From assembly GCF_002236115.1 (NCBI RefSeq), contig NZ_NIWT01000001.1:310001-374000 (forward strand): a DNA stretch of 64,000 nucleotides, written 5' to 3'. The stretch is from Pseudomonas jessenii (GTDB lineage: Bacteria; Pseudomonadota; Gammaproteobacteria; Pseudomonadales; Pseudomonadaceae). The position numbers were made by a program, and so were the translations under genes. This document shows, piece after piece, positions 48,267 through 57,335 of the stretch (its first letter is position 1; the number at the start of each line of letters is the position of its first letter). The notes under the pieces are model-generated. The model did no database searches, had not been told where the DNA came from, and saw nothing but the letters and a program-made list of their open reading frames with translations.

Positions 48267-48633
48267 CCCACCGGAACGCGGCGATCTTTTCCATCCCGCT
48301 AAAGACCAAGTTCATCGTCGAATGATAGCCGCAGCTGATGCTTTCCAGCAGCATGACGGTCAGGTAGGCCGCTATGAAATCGACTTCATTCTGCTGATCT
48401 CTGGCTTCGTTCATTTGCGAAATGATGGGAATCATGTAATTGACTTTTCCCTCAACCGACAACGCCATAAACCCAGGTAGTCCGCCTATGTCGTTTTCCA
48501 GGGCCCGTTGATACTTCCGCAGCCTGTGAGACGTCATCAGCTTGATGGTGGTACTGAGGGGTTTGAGACGGAGCGAGAGTCCCTCGAGGTCTAGTTCAAG
48601 CGCTAGTTGTCGCTCGGGTTTGAAAAACAGCAT
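48256..48633 (-). CDS. Protein of unknown function (pair, upstream member)
   Basis: A 125-residue protein starting at ATG 48633. The C-terminal half (VDFIAAYLTVMLLESISCGY, then HSTMNLVFSGMEKIAAFRW) is helical and fairly hydrophobic. I do not recognise the family. It overlaps the next gene by 11 bases, so they are probably cotranscribed. Confidence 0.5.
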   Translation of the reverse strand: MLFFKPERQLALELDLEGLSLRLKPLSTTIKLMTSHRLRKYQRALENDIGGLPGFMALSVEGKVNYMIPIISQMNEARDQQNEVDFIAAYLTVMLLESISCGYHSTMNLVFSGMEKIAAFRWDES

Positions 48634-49390
48634 GCCGAACTCCCATCCTGATTAGCGCCTTCACTCTTAAGGCGCAAATGTATGCGCTGCTGCGCCAGAA
48701 GTTGGGGTCTTGGGTCGCCATCAGTGGCGCAGTTTTCAACCAGCAGGGCCTTGTCGGTACTGGGCAATTGAACATAGCCCCCGTTACTCGTAACGCGCGG
48801 GCTACCTTTTTGTTGCGGCCCGCGCTTCAGCGTGTTGCACCGCTCCTTGAATGTAGTCAAAGCCCATCGATCACCGGCAAGGCTTGCAGCGGATCTCGAT
48901 CAACCCCTGAACTGTCTCCCATACTCAAGCATGATCCATGCCCGTTCGTTGTTCACGTCGGCCACCCACTGCGTCGCTTCCTCGGCTCTGATCTCCCCGG
49001 CCAGGCATTCGTTTCTTGCACCAGCCGCGCCTTGGCGTACTTGGGGCGGAGGAGGGTTTTTTGACCTGGCGCGCGCCGTCGTCCCCCAGCCACGCCTGCG
49101 GTCTGAATGTGTCGTTTTTTCTGCATACCTGCACCCGGCTAAAACAGGCCCAGGTTGGGGGCTGTGTACGCGAATGTGGGGCGGAGAAAGCCTGCAGATC
49201 GATGGGTCAACATGAAAAGCCTGAAGCACCTAAGGGGAGGGTGCAGGCAGAGGTCCATCTGCTGTTTGTGCGTGCAAACACACAAACGGACCCCAATATG
49301 CACGCAGCGGCGTTCTTTACGCCTTGTGCTGCTCGTCAGTTCAAAGCGGCGGCGATCAAGGGGATCTCGTATTGGACTGCAAAAAGAATA
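48634..49390. other. Long gap without a convincing gene
   Basis: Several open frames exist on both strands but none has both a ribosome site and a recognisable pattern. A hairpin with a T-run is at 48775-48811. The region probably holds eroded accessory DNA and the end of the island. Confidence 0.4.
48775..48811 (+). terminator. Terminator-like hairpin
   Basis: TAGCCC (48775-48780) pairs with GGGCTA (48799-48804) and CGTTAC (48782-48787) with GTAACG (48790-48795), followed by CCTTTTT. No gene that would use it is evident on the plus strand. Confidence 0.5.
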
Positions 49391-49418
49391 CGAGGGTGGT
49401 TTCCTAGGCCACCCTCGC
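49385..49418 (-). terminator. Terminator of the giant DUF5801 gene
   Basis: CGAGGGTGG (49391-49399) pairs with CCACCCTCG (49409-49417). Read on the minus strand it is followed by TATTCTTTTT. It is 21 bases after the stop codon. Confidence 0.8.
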
Positions 49419-49438
49419 ATCCGTTCACGCGCAAAGCT

Positions 49439-52400
49439 TCAAGCACTGCCAAAAAAGACGTCGGTATTCAGAACATCAACCCCGACCAAGGTGATGGTCG
49501 TTGTCTGTCCGCCCGTCTCGGCAACCGTCACGATGCTATCGGCACCGGTGTTGTCGATCGATTGGACAGCGGCGTTCGGGTCGCCGTTGAGCACCAGCCT
49601 GTCCCGCACGCCCAGGCCCGCATCGAAGCCGCTGACCTGGTACAGGTTCTCATTGACTGACAGATCGATGTTGAACGCATCCTGCTCACCGCCCGTGCCA
49701 ACCAGCGTGAAGTCGAAGGGTGCGTTGGCCGGTTCGTTGGCGAACAGGTTGGCGTCAAAGGTACTCGTCGCCGAGTCCCCGTCCTTGTCCGTCAGCGTCG
49801 CGCTGAACGCCAGCTGGACATCGCTGGCCAGACTCTCGCTCTCCTGAATGAACTGGATCACCGGGATCTTGATATCGCCCCGGCCCATCGTCAGCTGAAC
49901 CGCGTCGATCAGTGTCGTACCCGCCTTCTCGACGAGGAAGGACACCTGCCCGCCAGCCTCCGGCGTCAGGGTGTTTACCTCGATGCGGTCCGAAAACGTG
50001 CCATCCGCGTAGTAGATCCGGTAGTACAGGTCCTCGGTCGCGGTGTTGTAACCCGCCACGGAGTTGTCGATGAAGACCTTCATTGCCGTCAGCAGGCTCT
50101 CTGGATTGATGACGAAACTTTCATCGACGGCGCTGATTGCCGCCAGGTTATCGCCCTGGAGCACGTTGTTGGCGACGCCGATGCCGGACGTGCTGACGTT
50201 CATGGCCCTCGGGTCGATGTACGACGGCAGGGGGTTGGTCTGTAGCGCGGCTTCGGTAGGGTCGGGTGCTCCGAGCCCGATGCCGGTCAGGATGTCCGCG
50301 GTCGACGCCAGCGCCTTCGCGGAAAAGAACACGATCTCCTCGGATGCCGAAGGAATAGCCGGGTTGCTCGTCTGCGGAATCAACAATGTGCGCACCGGAT
50401 CCGGGCCGCCGGCAGCGAGCGAGCCGTCGGCACTGCTGAGCACGATCGTCGAACGGAAGCCTTGCACCAGATCCAGTGCATAGCGACCATCGGCATAGGC
50501 GGTCAACGTGTAGTCGACGGTGGTATTCGCCGTTGCGGCGTTGTTGTCGAAATCACCGGTCAAGGTTCCCGCGAACTGGTACGCGCCATTGACATCCGGT
50601 GATGGCGACAGCTCGTTGAGCGTGCCGGTCCCGGTCGTGGTCGTGTTGTCCGGCCTGACGAGGGTGAACTGGTTATTGACCAACGAGATATCCAGACCGG
50701 CCGCCCCGAGCCCGTCGGCTCCCGTCGCCATGTTCCAGAACCCGGATTGCGCAAGGACGCTACCGGTCCCGATCAGGTTGCCGAAACTGAGTGCCGGCCC
50801 GTCGTCCTTGAACACCAGGTTCTGCCCGATGTTCAGCGTCGCCTGGGCGCTGTCGCCGTCCCCGTCGGTCTTGATCGCCGTCAGCGTCACCAGGTTGTCC
50901 GAGGTCAACGATTTCGAATCATCGGGATTGCTTGGGTCGGAATGCACCACGGCGCGGAGCTGGTCCAGCGTGACGCTGCCATTGGCGGCTACGCTGACCG
51001 TGAACACCAGCAGATTACTCGTGGCCGTGCGGCCTTCCACCACGGTGCCATTGAGCGACAGGTTCACCGCCTGGTTCGAGGCCGTGTCCGTCAATCCGGA
51101 AGCCCCGGCCACCACGCCCAGCGCATAGCTCAGGGTGCCAGCCCCATCGGCGCCAAACGCCGAGGTGAAGTTGGCGGCGAAGCTCTGGGTATCATTGGTC
51201 GCCAGTACCGTCTCGTCCACTGTCAGCGTTGGCTCCGTGCCGGTGGTGGTGATGGTCGGCCCGTCGTCCTTGAACACCAGGTTCTGCCCGATGTTCAGGG
51301 TCGCCTGGGCGCTGTCGCCCTCCTTGTCGGTAATGGTCGCGGTCAGCGTCACCAGGTTGTCCGAGGTCAAACTCGTCGAGTCATCGGGATTGGTGGCGTC
51401 GGGATGCACCACGGCGCGGAGCTGGTCGAGGGTGACATCACCGTTGGCAGCCACGCTGGCCGTGAACACCAGCAGGCTGGTGGTGGCCGTGCGGCCTTCG
51501 ACCACGGTGCCGTTGAGCGACAGGTTCACCGCCTCGCCTGTCTCCGTGTCGGTCAACCCGGAAGCTCCGGCCACCACGTCCAGCGCATAGGTCAGGGTGC
51601 CGGCGCCATCGGCGCCAAACGCCGAATTGAAGTTGGCGGCAAAGTTCTGGGTGTCATTGGTCGCCAGCACCGTTTCGTCCACTGTCAGCATCGGTTCCGT
51701 GCCGGTGGTATTGATGCTCGGCCCGTCGTCCTTGAACACCAGGTTCTGCCCGATGTTCAGCGTCGCCTGGGCGCTGTCGCCGTCCCCGTCGGTCGTGGTC
51801 GCCGTCAGCGTCACCAGGTCGTCCGAGGTCAAACTCGTCGAGTCATCCGGATTGGTTGGGTCGGGATGCACCACGGCGCGGAGCTGGTCGAGGGTGACAT
51901 CACCATTGGCGGCCACGCTGACCGTGAACACCAGCAGGTTGCCGAGGGCCGTGCGGCCTTCGACCACGGCGCCGTTGAGCGACAGGTTCACCGCCTCGCC
52001 GGTGGCCGTGTCGGTCAACCCGGAAGCTCCGGCCACCACGTCCAGCGCATAGGTCTGCGTGCCGGCGCCATCGGCGCCAAACGCCGAATTGAAGTTGGCG
52101 GCAAAGCTCTGGGTGTCGTTGGTCGCCAGTACCGTCTCGTCCACCGTCAGCGTCGGCTCCGTGCCGGTGGTGCTGATGCTCGGCCCGTCGTCGTCGAAGA
52201 TCATCTTGGAGCCGATTTCGGTGGTGGTAACAGAGGCTTTGACCAGCGTGAAACCACCGATATCAAAGTCGGCGTGGTCATTGCCCTTGGCATTGACGGC
52301 CGCACCGTTCTCGATAAGCACGCGGTTGTGATCCGCCGTAGTGGTGTATTCAATCTGGTAGCCGGCTTTAATGCCGGTGAGGGTTGCGACCCCTGCAGCA

Positions 52401-53668
52401 AAGCTGATGGTAATGGCCGGATCATTCACCGATCCGTCTGAATTCTCGATCACCTGCCCGGTGCTGTTGAAGACGCGAACATTGGTGATGGCCACCGTCG
52501 CATCATTCGCATATCCATTGATGAAATTCACGCCAGGTTCAGCCGCGGTGCTGAATGCGCTGATTTTTACGATAGCGCTCTTGCCGCTTTGCAATTGCAC
52601 AACGTCGAAATTGGCCGACTTCGTGTTGTAGACGTCGGTAAAGTCGACGTTGGATTCAAGGTCGGCTTCGTTCTGATCCAGGTTGGGAATGGTCACATTC
52701 TGCCTGGCACCTGTGACGAACGAAAAGCGGATGCCCTCTTGCTCCACAATCATCTGATTGTTGGTGCCGAAGGTGGTCGGGCCACCCGCCTGGCTGGTAT
52801 TGATCGTGTCGCCAGTGTTTATGTTGACGCCGCTTGACTGGTCAGCAGGGTCCTTGCCGGTGGCAATGATGGTGGGATCTGTGATCCGCAACACACCGCC
52901 GTCATCGACAACGTTCGGGTTCGCCTTCGTGAACATCAGGAACAGGTTCTGACCGGAGGGCGCATTGGCCAGGCTGAACACCAGATCCTCACTGGCTCCG
53001 ATGAAAACCTTATTCAGCAGATTGAGCGAGTCATCGGCATCCGTCATATCGGGATGCTTGAGCGGTTGGTACTCCACGGTCCAGATCTTGCCGCCCGTGA
53101 CCGGCGAACCGGTTTCTTCAATGTAGGCAGCGAACACGATCGCACCGGCCGGGCCCCCGGCTCGGCCCACGACGATGTTGTTGTCGTTCGTATCGGTATA
53201 GAGAAGGATGCTGGTGCCATCGAGGGTATCGAGTCCGCTGTCCAGGCCATTGAGCGGTGCGCCTGAACTGTCGGTGAAGCTGATATCGGTAATGCTTCCT
53301 CCGGGCGCGGCGGTGACGGTGAATGCATCGCTGCCCGTGTTGCCCGTGGCACCGGTATAGCCGCTCAAGGCCGCACCCGAGGCGGTGCCTGCCCCCAGTC
53401 CGGCCAAACGGTTAGCGAATGTCGTGGGCAGGGACGCCACCAGAATGTCGTTGTCGTCAGCGTCCCCCGCAGGGGTTGGCGTGGCAGTGGCGTTCTGCAA
53501 TCCGGCCGTTTCGTCCAGGGTCACGTCCTCGCCGGTCGCCACGACGCCCAGAGCGCTGGCTGTAACCGACGTTGTCACCAATGACTCGTTGAGGTCAGTG
53601 GTGAGGGGCTGGGTGAATAGAGCGATCTGATCGTTCGTTGACGATGAGTTTTTTTTCTGAGTAGCCAT
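49439..53668 (-). CDS. Giant DUF5801-repeat protein, probable type I-secreted surface/RTX-like protein
   Basis: About 1409 residues from ATG 53668 (GGAGAAAGTC upstream); an in-frame ATG at 53728 lacks such a site. Residues 1-490 form a non-repeated N-terminal region. Residues about 493-954 are three near-identical 154-residue DUF5801 repeats (GTEPTLTVDETVLATNDTQS ... SAQATLNIGQNLVFKDDGP). The C-terminus (SGFDAGLGVRDRLVLNG ... TITLVGVDVLNTDVFF) resembles VCA0849-type type I secretion targets. There is no classical signal peptide. It is likely exported by an ABC transporter encoded elsewhere, and acts in adhesion or biofilm; inferred. Confidence 0.82.
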   Translation of the reverse strand: MATQKKNSSSTNDQIALFTQPLTTDLNESLVTTSVTASALGVVATGEDVTLDETAGLQNATATPTPAGDADDNDILVASLPTTFANRLAGLGAGTASGAALSGYTGATGNTGSDAFTVTAAPGGSITDISFTDSSGAPLNGLDSGLDTLDGTSILLYTDTNDNNIVVGRAGGPAGAIVFAAYIEETGSPVTGGKIWTVEYQPLKHPDMTDADDSLNLLNKVFIGASEDLVFSLANAPSGQNLFLMFTKANPNVVDDGGVLRITDPTIIATGKDPADQSSGVNINTGDTINTSQAGGPTTFGTNNQMIVEQEGIRFSFVTGARQNVTIPNLDQNEADLESNVDFTDVYNTKSANFDVVQLQSGKSAIVKISAFSTAAEPGVNFINGYANDATVAITNVRVFNSTGQVIENSDGSVNDPAITISFAAGVATLTGIKAGYQIEYTTTADHNRVLIENGAAVNAKGNDHADFDIGGFTLVKASVTTTEIGSKMIFDDDGPSISTTGTEPTLTVDETVLATNDTQSFAANFNSAFGADGAGTQTYALDVVAGASGLTDTATGEAVNLSLNGAVVEGRTALGNLLVFTVSVAANGDVTLDQLRAVVHPDPTNPDDSTSLTSDDLVTLTATTTDGDGDSAQATLNIGQNLVFKDDGPSINTTGTEPMLTVDETVLATNDTQNFAANFNSAFGADGAGTLTYALDVVAGASGLTDTETGEAVNLSLNGTVVEGRTATTSLLVFTASVAANGDVTLDQLRAVVHPDATNPDDSTSLTSDNLVTLTATITDKEGDSAQATLNIGQNLVFKDDGPTITTTGTEPTLTVDETVLATNDTQSFAANFTSAFGADGAGTLSYALGVVAGASGLTDTASNQAVNLSLNGTVVEGRTATSNLLVFTVSVAANGSVTLDQLRAVVHSDPSNPDDSKSLTSDNLVTLTAIKTDGDGDSAQATLNIGQNLVFKDDGPALSFGNLIGTGSVLAQSGFWNMATGADGLGAAGLDISLVNNQFTLVRPDNTTTTGTGTLNELSPSPDVNGAYQFAGTLTGDFDNNAATANTTVDYTLTAYADGRYALDLVQGFRSTIVLSSADGSLAAGGPDPVRTLLIPQTSNPAIPSASEEIVFFSAKALASTADILTGIGLGAPDPTEAALQTNPLPSYIDPRAMNVSTSGIGVANNVLQGDNLAAISAVDESFVINPESLLTAMKVFIDNSVAGYNTATEDLYYRIYYADGTFSDRIEVNTLTPEAGGQVSFLVEKAGTTLIDAVQLTMGRGDIKIPVIQFIQESESLASDVQLAFSATLTDKDGDSATSTFDANLFANEPANAPFDFTLVGTGGEQDAFNIDLSVNENLYQVSGFDAGLGVRDRLVLNGDPNAAVQSIDNTGADSIVTVAETGGQTTTITLVGVDVLNTDVFFGSA
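50804..52190 (-). repeat. Three 462-bp tandem repeats inside the giant gene
   Basis: Unit starts (DDGP) fall near 52190, 51728 and 51266, exactly 462 bp (154 codons) apart, and a fourth DDGP near 50804 begins the unrepeated part. The units are nearly identical at DNA level, including silent positions, which implies recent amplification or gene conversion. Confidence 0.85.
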
Positions 53669-54064
53669 GACTTTCTCCAAAGCAATTGCAGTCACCAAGG
53701 CCGGACCGCGGACCTTTTTTTGGTACATGCCACAACTATGGATAAACGCCGGACGATATACATCGGCCGATACTCCCAGACGGGGTAGGAGATTCAGACT
53801 ACTGGGAAGGGGAGACGGGATGACGCGAAGGAGCGGAGTCGAATATTCCGCTTGTGAATGAGGGCATGGCGCGGGTGTTCAAGGTTGCCGGGGGTTTAAC
53901 CTCCAGCGCGTCGAACTGAGGCTGAACCAGCCTGTCGAACTACATCCGCTCCTTGAAGCTGGGGAAAATGATGAAGTACGAATACGTGCCCGCGTTCCAA
54001 AGTGCACTCTACGCGCCGAAGCCGTTAGCGGCACTGGCTAACGCACACTGATTCAACGATCCGG
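53669..54064. other. Promoter region of the giant gene
   Basis: No gene is supported. This holds the upstream region of the minus-strand giant gene and the downstream flank of the MerR gene. Confidence 0.45.
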
Positions 54065-54098
54065 CAAAAACCTGTCAGACCTCACAAGCCTGACAGGT
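54065..54098 (-). terminator. Terminator of the MerR-family gene
   Basis: ACCTGTCAG (54070-54078) pairs with CTGACAGGT (54090-54098). On the minus strand it is followed by TTTTTGCC. It lies just after the stop codon at 54105. Confidence 0.8.
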
Positions 54099-54104
54099 GA
54101 CGTT

Positions 54105-54554
54105 TTACTTGGACGACGCAATATCACGGCCGCGTGGTGCTACCGCCACACCTTCCTCGCGTAGACGATGCAATAACAACTGCGTGTTGTCCACGCAACC
54201 CATGCCTTCAGGCTTGCTTTCAACTCCCTCGATAACCAGAAGAAGTTGCGCTTTATTGAGGGCCAGCCGTTGCTGCAGGACTTCGATTTCCTCAACCTTG
54301 CGCTTGAGTCCACTGAGCAACTCTTCATGCCGCCAACCGTTCGCATTCATCGGCAGTAGTTGTCGGATTTCTTCCAGTGAAAACCCCGCCGCCTGGGCGC
54401 CCGTGATGATCTCCAAAACCCACTCCGTATCAGGTGCATAGTCCCGATACCCATTGGCTTTGCGCCCGACAGATTTGATCAGGCCGCTCGCTTCGTAAAA
54501 ACGGATGCGTGAAGGCGCCAGTCCGCTGATTTTCGCCAGTTCGCCTATTCTCAT
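54105..54554 (-). CDS. MerR-family transcriptional regulator
   Basis: A 149-residue regulator. ATG 54554 (GGAGTGGAAT upstream) begins MRIGELAKISGLAPSRIRFY, the MerR HTH. A long dimerisation helix follows (ELLSGLKRKVEEIEVLQQRL), then a short tail with one cysteine (Cys in GMGCVDN). A single cysteine makes a redox or ligand role as likely as metal sensing. It is divergent from the esterase gene and a dyad at 54580 is its likely operator. Confidence 0.88.
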   Translation of the reverse strand: MRIGELAKISGLAPSRIRFYEASGLIKSVGRKANGYRDYAPDTEWVLEIITGAQAAGFSLEEIRQLLPMNANGWRHEELLSGLKRKVEEIEVLQQRLALNKAQLLLVIEGVESKPEGMGCVDNTQLLLHRLREEGVAVAPRGRDIASSK

Positions 54555-54573
54555 ATTCCACTCCGAAAAACCA

Positions 54574-54612
54574 TTGACCTTAAAGTTGACTTTAAACCTA
54601 AAGTTATTTGGC
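54574..54612. promoter_or_regulatory. MerR-type operator/promoter
   Basis: TTAAAGT (54580-54586) and ACTTTAA (54589-54595) form a dyad with TG in the centre, close to the MerR start and upstream of the esterase. TTGACC at 54574 could be a -35 element. Dyads in an over-long spacer are the hallmark of MerR promoters. Confidence 0.55.
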
Positions 54613-54806
54613 GACCAAGCTGCGCGGATGTAATGCATTGCTAAAACGCCATGGAATTCAGGGGTGGGCGAAAACCAGACCAGGACCATTCCCTCTGAAC
54701 TGCCTATTGGATGGGCTGCACGTTATTGAACAAGGGCAAGGTTCAACAAGGGGCACGATCAGAACACGATTGGTCATACCCTCCATTTCATTCGGGAGAT
54801 GCGAAC

Positions 54807-55637
54807 ATGGGTTATGTCACTACGCAGGACGGTGTTGAGATCTTTTACAAAGACTGGGGGCCACGGGATGCCCAGGTGATCTTTTTTCATCACGGATGGC
54901 CACTCAGTGCGGACGACTGGGATGCGCAGATGCTCTTTTTCCTGGCGAACGGCTACCGGGTCATTGCACACGACCGGCGTGGTCACGGGCGATCCAGTCA
55001 GGTCTGGGACGGGCACGACATGGATCACTATGCTGATGACGTCGCGGCCGTGGTCAACCATCTTGGGGTACAAGGCGCAGTTCATGTGGGGCACTCCACC
55101 GGCGGTGGTGAAGTCATCCATTACATTGCGCGCCACGGCGAAGACCGAGTGTCGAAGGCCGCCATAATCAGCGCCGTGCCACCCTTGATGGTTCAGACAC
55201 CGAGCAATCCAGGCGGCTTGCCAAAGTCGGTTTTCGATGACTTGCAGGCACAGCTGAAGGCCAACCGCGCACAGTTCTACCATGACGTTCCAGCTGGACC
55301 TTTCTACGGTTATAACCGCCCTGGTGCAAAACCGTCTGAGGGCATCATCCGGAACTGGTGGCGACAAGGCATGATGGGCTGTGCAAAGGCGCATTATGAC
55401 GGGATCGTGGCCTTTTCCCAGACCGACTTTACCGAGGATCTAAAGAGCATCACGATCCCCGTGCTGGTGATGCATGGTGATGATGACCAGATCGTGCCTT
55501 ATGAAAACTCCGGGCTCTTGTCAGCCAAACTGTTGCAAAACAGCACGCTGAAAACCTACTCGGGCTTCCCGCACGGAATGCCTACGACGAACGCCGATAC
55601 AATCAACGCCGATTTGCTCGCTTTCCTGCGAGGTTAG
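54807..55637 (+). CDS. Alpha/beta hydrolase, non-haem chloroperoxidase/esterase type
   Basis: A 276-residue enzyme from ATG 54807 (CGGGAGATGCGAAC upstream). FFHHGWPLSADDWDAQMLFF, AHDRRGHGRSSQVWDGHDMD, nucleophile Ser97 in GHSTGGGE, Asp in MHGDDDQIVP and His in FPHGMPTT are the full pattern of bacterial cofactor-free haloperoxidases such as the P. fluorescens aryl esterase. It hydrolyses esters and can make peracids. It is probably controlled by the divergent MerR regulator. Confidence 0.9.
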   Translation: MGYVTTQDGVEIFYKDWGPRDAQVIFFHHGWPLSADDWDAQMLFFLANGYRVIAHDRRGHGRSSQVWDGHDMDHYADDVAAVVNHLGVQGAVHVGHSTGGGEVIHYIARHGEDRVSKAAIISAVPPLMVQTPSNPGGLPKSVFDDLQAQLKANRAQFYHDVPAGPFYGYNRPGAKPSEGIIRNWWRQGMMGCAKAHYDGIVAFSQTDFTEDLKSITIPVLVMHGDDDQIVPYENSGLLSAKLLQNSTLKTYSGFPHGMPTTNADTINADLLAFLRG

Positions 55638-55642
55638 GCAAC

Positions 55643-55675
55643 TTGGGGGGTAAAAAACTGCCCCCCAGTTTCTTC
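55643..55675 (+). terminator. Terminator of the esterase gene
   Basis: GGGGGG (55645-55650) pairs with CCCCCC (55661-55666), extended by CT/AG pairs, followed by TTTCTTC. Confidence 0.7.
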
Positions 55676-55825
55676 AAAGCCAAAAAATCGATGCGTTGAA
55701 GATTCGACTAAGTGGCTGAAAACTGAGCTGACCGAGTGTCCGCTTGCGACTCCCTTCGTCTATGTTTCCTGTTCCTCACTGGACTAAAAAAATGGGGCTG
55801 TTAATCAATTAATTATTTGCCCTGT

Positions 55826-56152
55826 TCAGGCTGCCCAGCGTAGTCCGGCGACGCTCAGCAGGATCATGCAGATCCAGACAAGTTTCCAGAACGATACCGC
55901 ATCACCCATCCAATACATTCCAACGACGGCTGTGCCGGCAGCGCCGATGCCGGTCCAGACCGCATAGGCGGTTCCTACAGGCAGTACCCGCAAAGCCATC
56001 GTCAACAGGCTCAAACTGCCGGCCAATACTACGACCGTGCCGACCAGCAGCCAGGGCCTTTCAAGGCCATTGGCAGATTTCAAGCCGACCGCAAAGAAGA
56101 TCTCCAGGAATCCGGCAACGATCAGTAGTAACCACGATGCGTTGTAAGTCAT
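55826..56152 (-). CDS. SMR-family exporter, SugE/Gdx-like
   Basis: A 108-residue protein from ATG 56152 with four helices. GFLEIFFAVGLKSANG has the essential Glu17, and LPVGTAYAVWTGIGAAGTAV is the SMR signature; both match the SugE/Gdx branch (guanidinium or quaternary ammonium export) more than EmrE. It acts as an antiparallel dimer using protons. No guanidine riboswitch is visible upstream. The preceding TDT gene is separated by a terminator. Confidence 0.88.
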   Translation of the reverse strand: MTYNASWLLLIVAGFLEIFFAVGLKSANGLERPWLLVGTVVVLAGSLSLLTMALRVLPVGTAYAVWTGIGAAGTAVVGMYWMGDAVSFWKLVWICMILLSVAGLRWAA

Positions 56153-56172
56153 TCGATGAAACCTGTGTGGGC

Positions 56173-56201
56173 AAAAAAAAAGCGAGCCGGTCAAGGCTCG
56201 C
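56173..56201 (-). terminator. Terminator of the TDT transporter gene
   Basis: GCGAGCC (56182-56188) pairs with GGCTCGC (56195-56201); on the minus strand nine T follow. Confidence 0.88.
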
Positions 56202-56218
56202 CAAAGGGAGGTAAAAGG

Positions 56219-57220
56219 TCAGTTGGCCAACAGTTTGCCGCTGAACAGGCTGATCAGGGTTTTCACCAACAACACGGTCAGTGCCACGGTGAGAAACAGC
56301 AGAATTACAGCAGCGATTACCATCAGCACGGTGTTGTCCTGGGCATGTGCATATTTCAGCGCGGCATTGCTCAGGGCCGCGATGGGAAAGCTGATTGCCC
56401 ACCACGAAGGGGCAAAGGGCACATCGCGACGGAACACTTTGAAGCCGAGCACCACGAACAGAAACAGACCGAAGTAGAACAATACGCTGGCAAACCTGTC
56501 GATCTCGCCGAACACGTTGGTGTACGCCAGGAAACCGACTTCAAAGGGGGCAATAAGGACCATCAGCGAAGGCACCATGCCTTTGGCCAGCGTTGTCTCA
56601 TGCACCAGCCGCGAAAAGATCCGGGTGAAGAAAACCAGCGCCAGCACCGCACCCACGGCGAGGGCAAACAGGTTGAACTCAGCAACCCAGGCCATGGGCA
56701 TATGCGCACCGGTTACCGCGATATCGAGGGTGGCAACACCCGGAATCAACCAGGCAGGTACGGCATTCAACGAATCCTGATTGCCCGACAACAGACGGAA
56801 AACCACGAGGCCTGCGAGCAACACCGTCAGTGCGCTGCCCAGTATCCAGAGAGCCCGTCCGAGCAATTCGTTGTGGGGCGCGGCGACTGCCGAAAGCAGC
56901 AACAATGCAATGGTGACGGTGCCGAAAAAGTTGCTGGCGATCGGATGGTTGAACTCGGCCTTTACCGCCTCTGGATGTTTCACCCATTTGCCCAGGTAAC
57001 CCAAGGTCAGCAGCACGAATACCAGGCCGGCCAGGGCGCCAATCGCTTCACCCAACACTCCGCCGACACCGTAATACTGACCGCTCAAGCGCCAAGCCAG
57101 TCCCAGACCGGCCAGGCCCATGACCGAGCCGAACAGATTGATAGGCAGGTTTTTGATGGACGTATTGCTGGTTTGCACCGATTGAGCGGCAGCGACCGTG
57201 GGGGTATATGCAGTGTTCAT
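56219..57220 (-). CDS. TDT/TehA-SLAC1-family transporter
   Basis: A 333-residue membrane protein with ten predicted helices. ATG 57220 is used (GGGAGACTGCC upstream). INLFGSVMGLAGLGLAWRLS, FNHPIASNFFGTVTIALLLL and FAPSWWAISFPIAALSNAAL are the conserved blocks of the tellurite-resistance/dicarboxylate transporter family. It moves small anions, possibly tellurite, sulfite or C4 acids. It is divergent from a GlxA regulator across a clear palindromic operator. Confidence 0.88.
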   Translation of the reverse strand: MNTAYTPTVAAAQSVQTSNTSIKNLPINLFGSVMGLAGLGLAWRLSGQYYGVGGVLGEAIGALAGLVFVLLTLGYLGKWVKHPEAVKAEFNHPIASNFFGTVTIALLLLSAVAAPHNELLGRALWILGSALTVLLAGLVVFRLLSGNQDSLNAVPAWLIPGVATLDIAVTGAHMPMAWVAEFNLFALAVGAVLALVFFTRIFSRLVHETTLAKGMVPSLMVLIAPFEVGFLAYTNVFGEIDRFASVLFYFGLFLFVVLGFKVFRRDVPFAPSWWAISFPIAALSNAALKYAHAQDNTVLMVIAAVILLFLTVALTVLLVKTLISLFSGKLLAN

Positions 57221-57259
57221 GGCAGTCTCCCGTTTGACTGAATTTGCTGTTGGGGCTAT

Positions 57260-57313
57260 TTTCAGCCAAACAGACATTGGCTGAAATAGTCATTAAGCGA
57301 CGTATTCAGCCAA
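57260..57313. promoter_or_regulatory. Operator of the TDT/GlxA divergent pair
   Basis: TTTCAGCCAA (57260-57269) and TTGGCTGAAA (57277-57286) form a perfect 10-bp palindrome with a 7-base spacer; a third half-site, TTCAGCCAA, is at 57305-57313. It lies between both start codons and is probably bound by the GlxA-type regulator. Confidence 0.8.
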
Positions 57314-57335
57314 TGATTCGACGAGGACAGACATC

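Noticed and set aside
56156..57241. A 361-codon plus-strand frame, rich in Gln and His, across the TDT transporter
   Set aside because: Its composition is typical of the complement of a membrane protein gene, and the TDT family match is clear.
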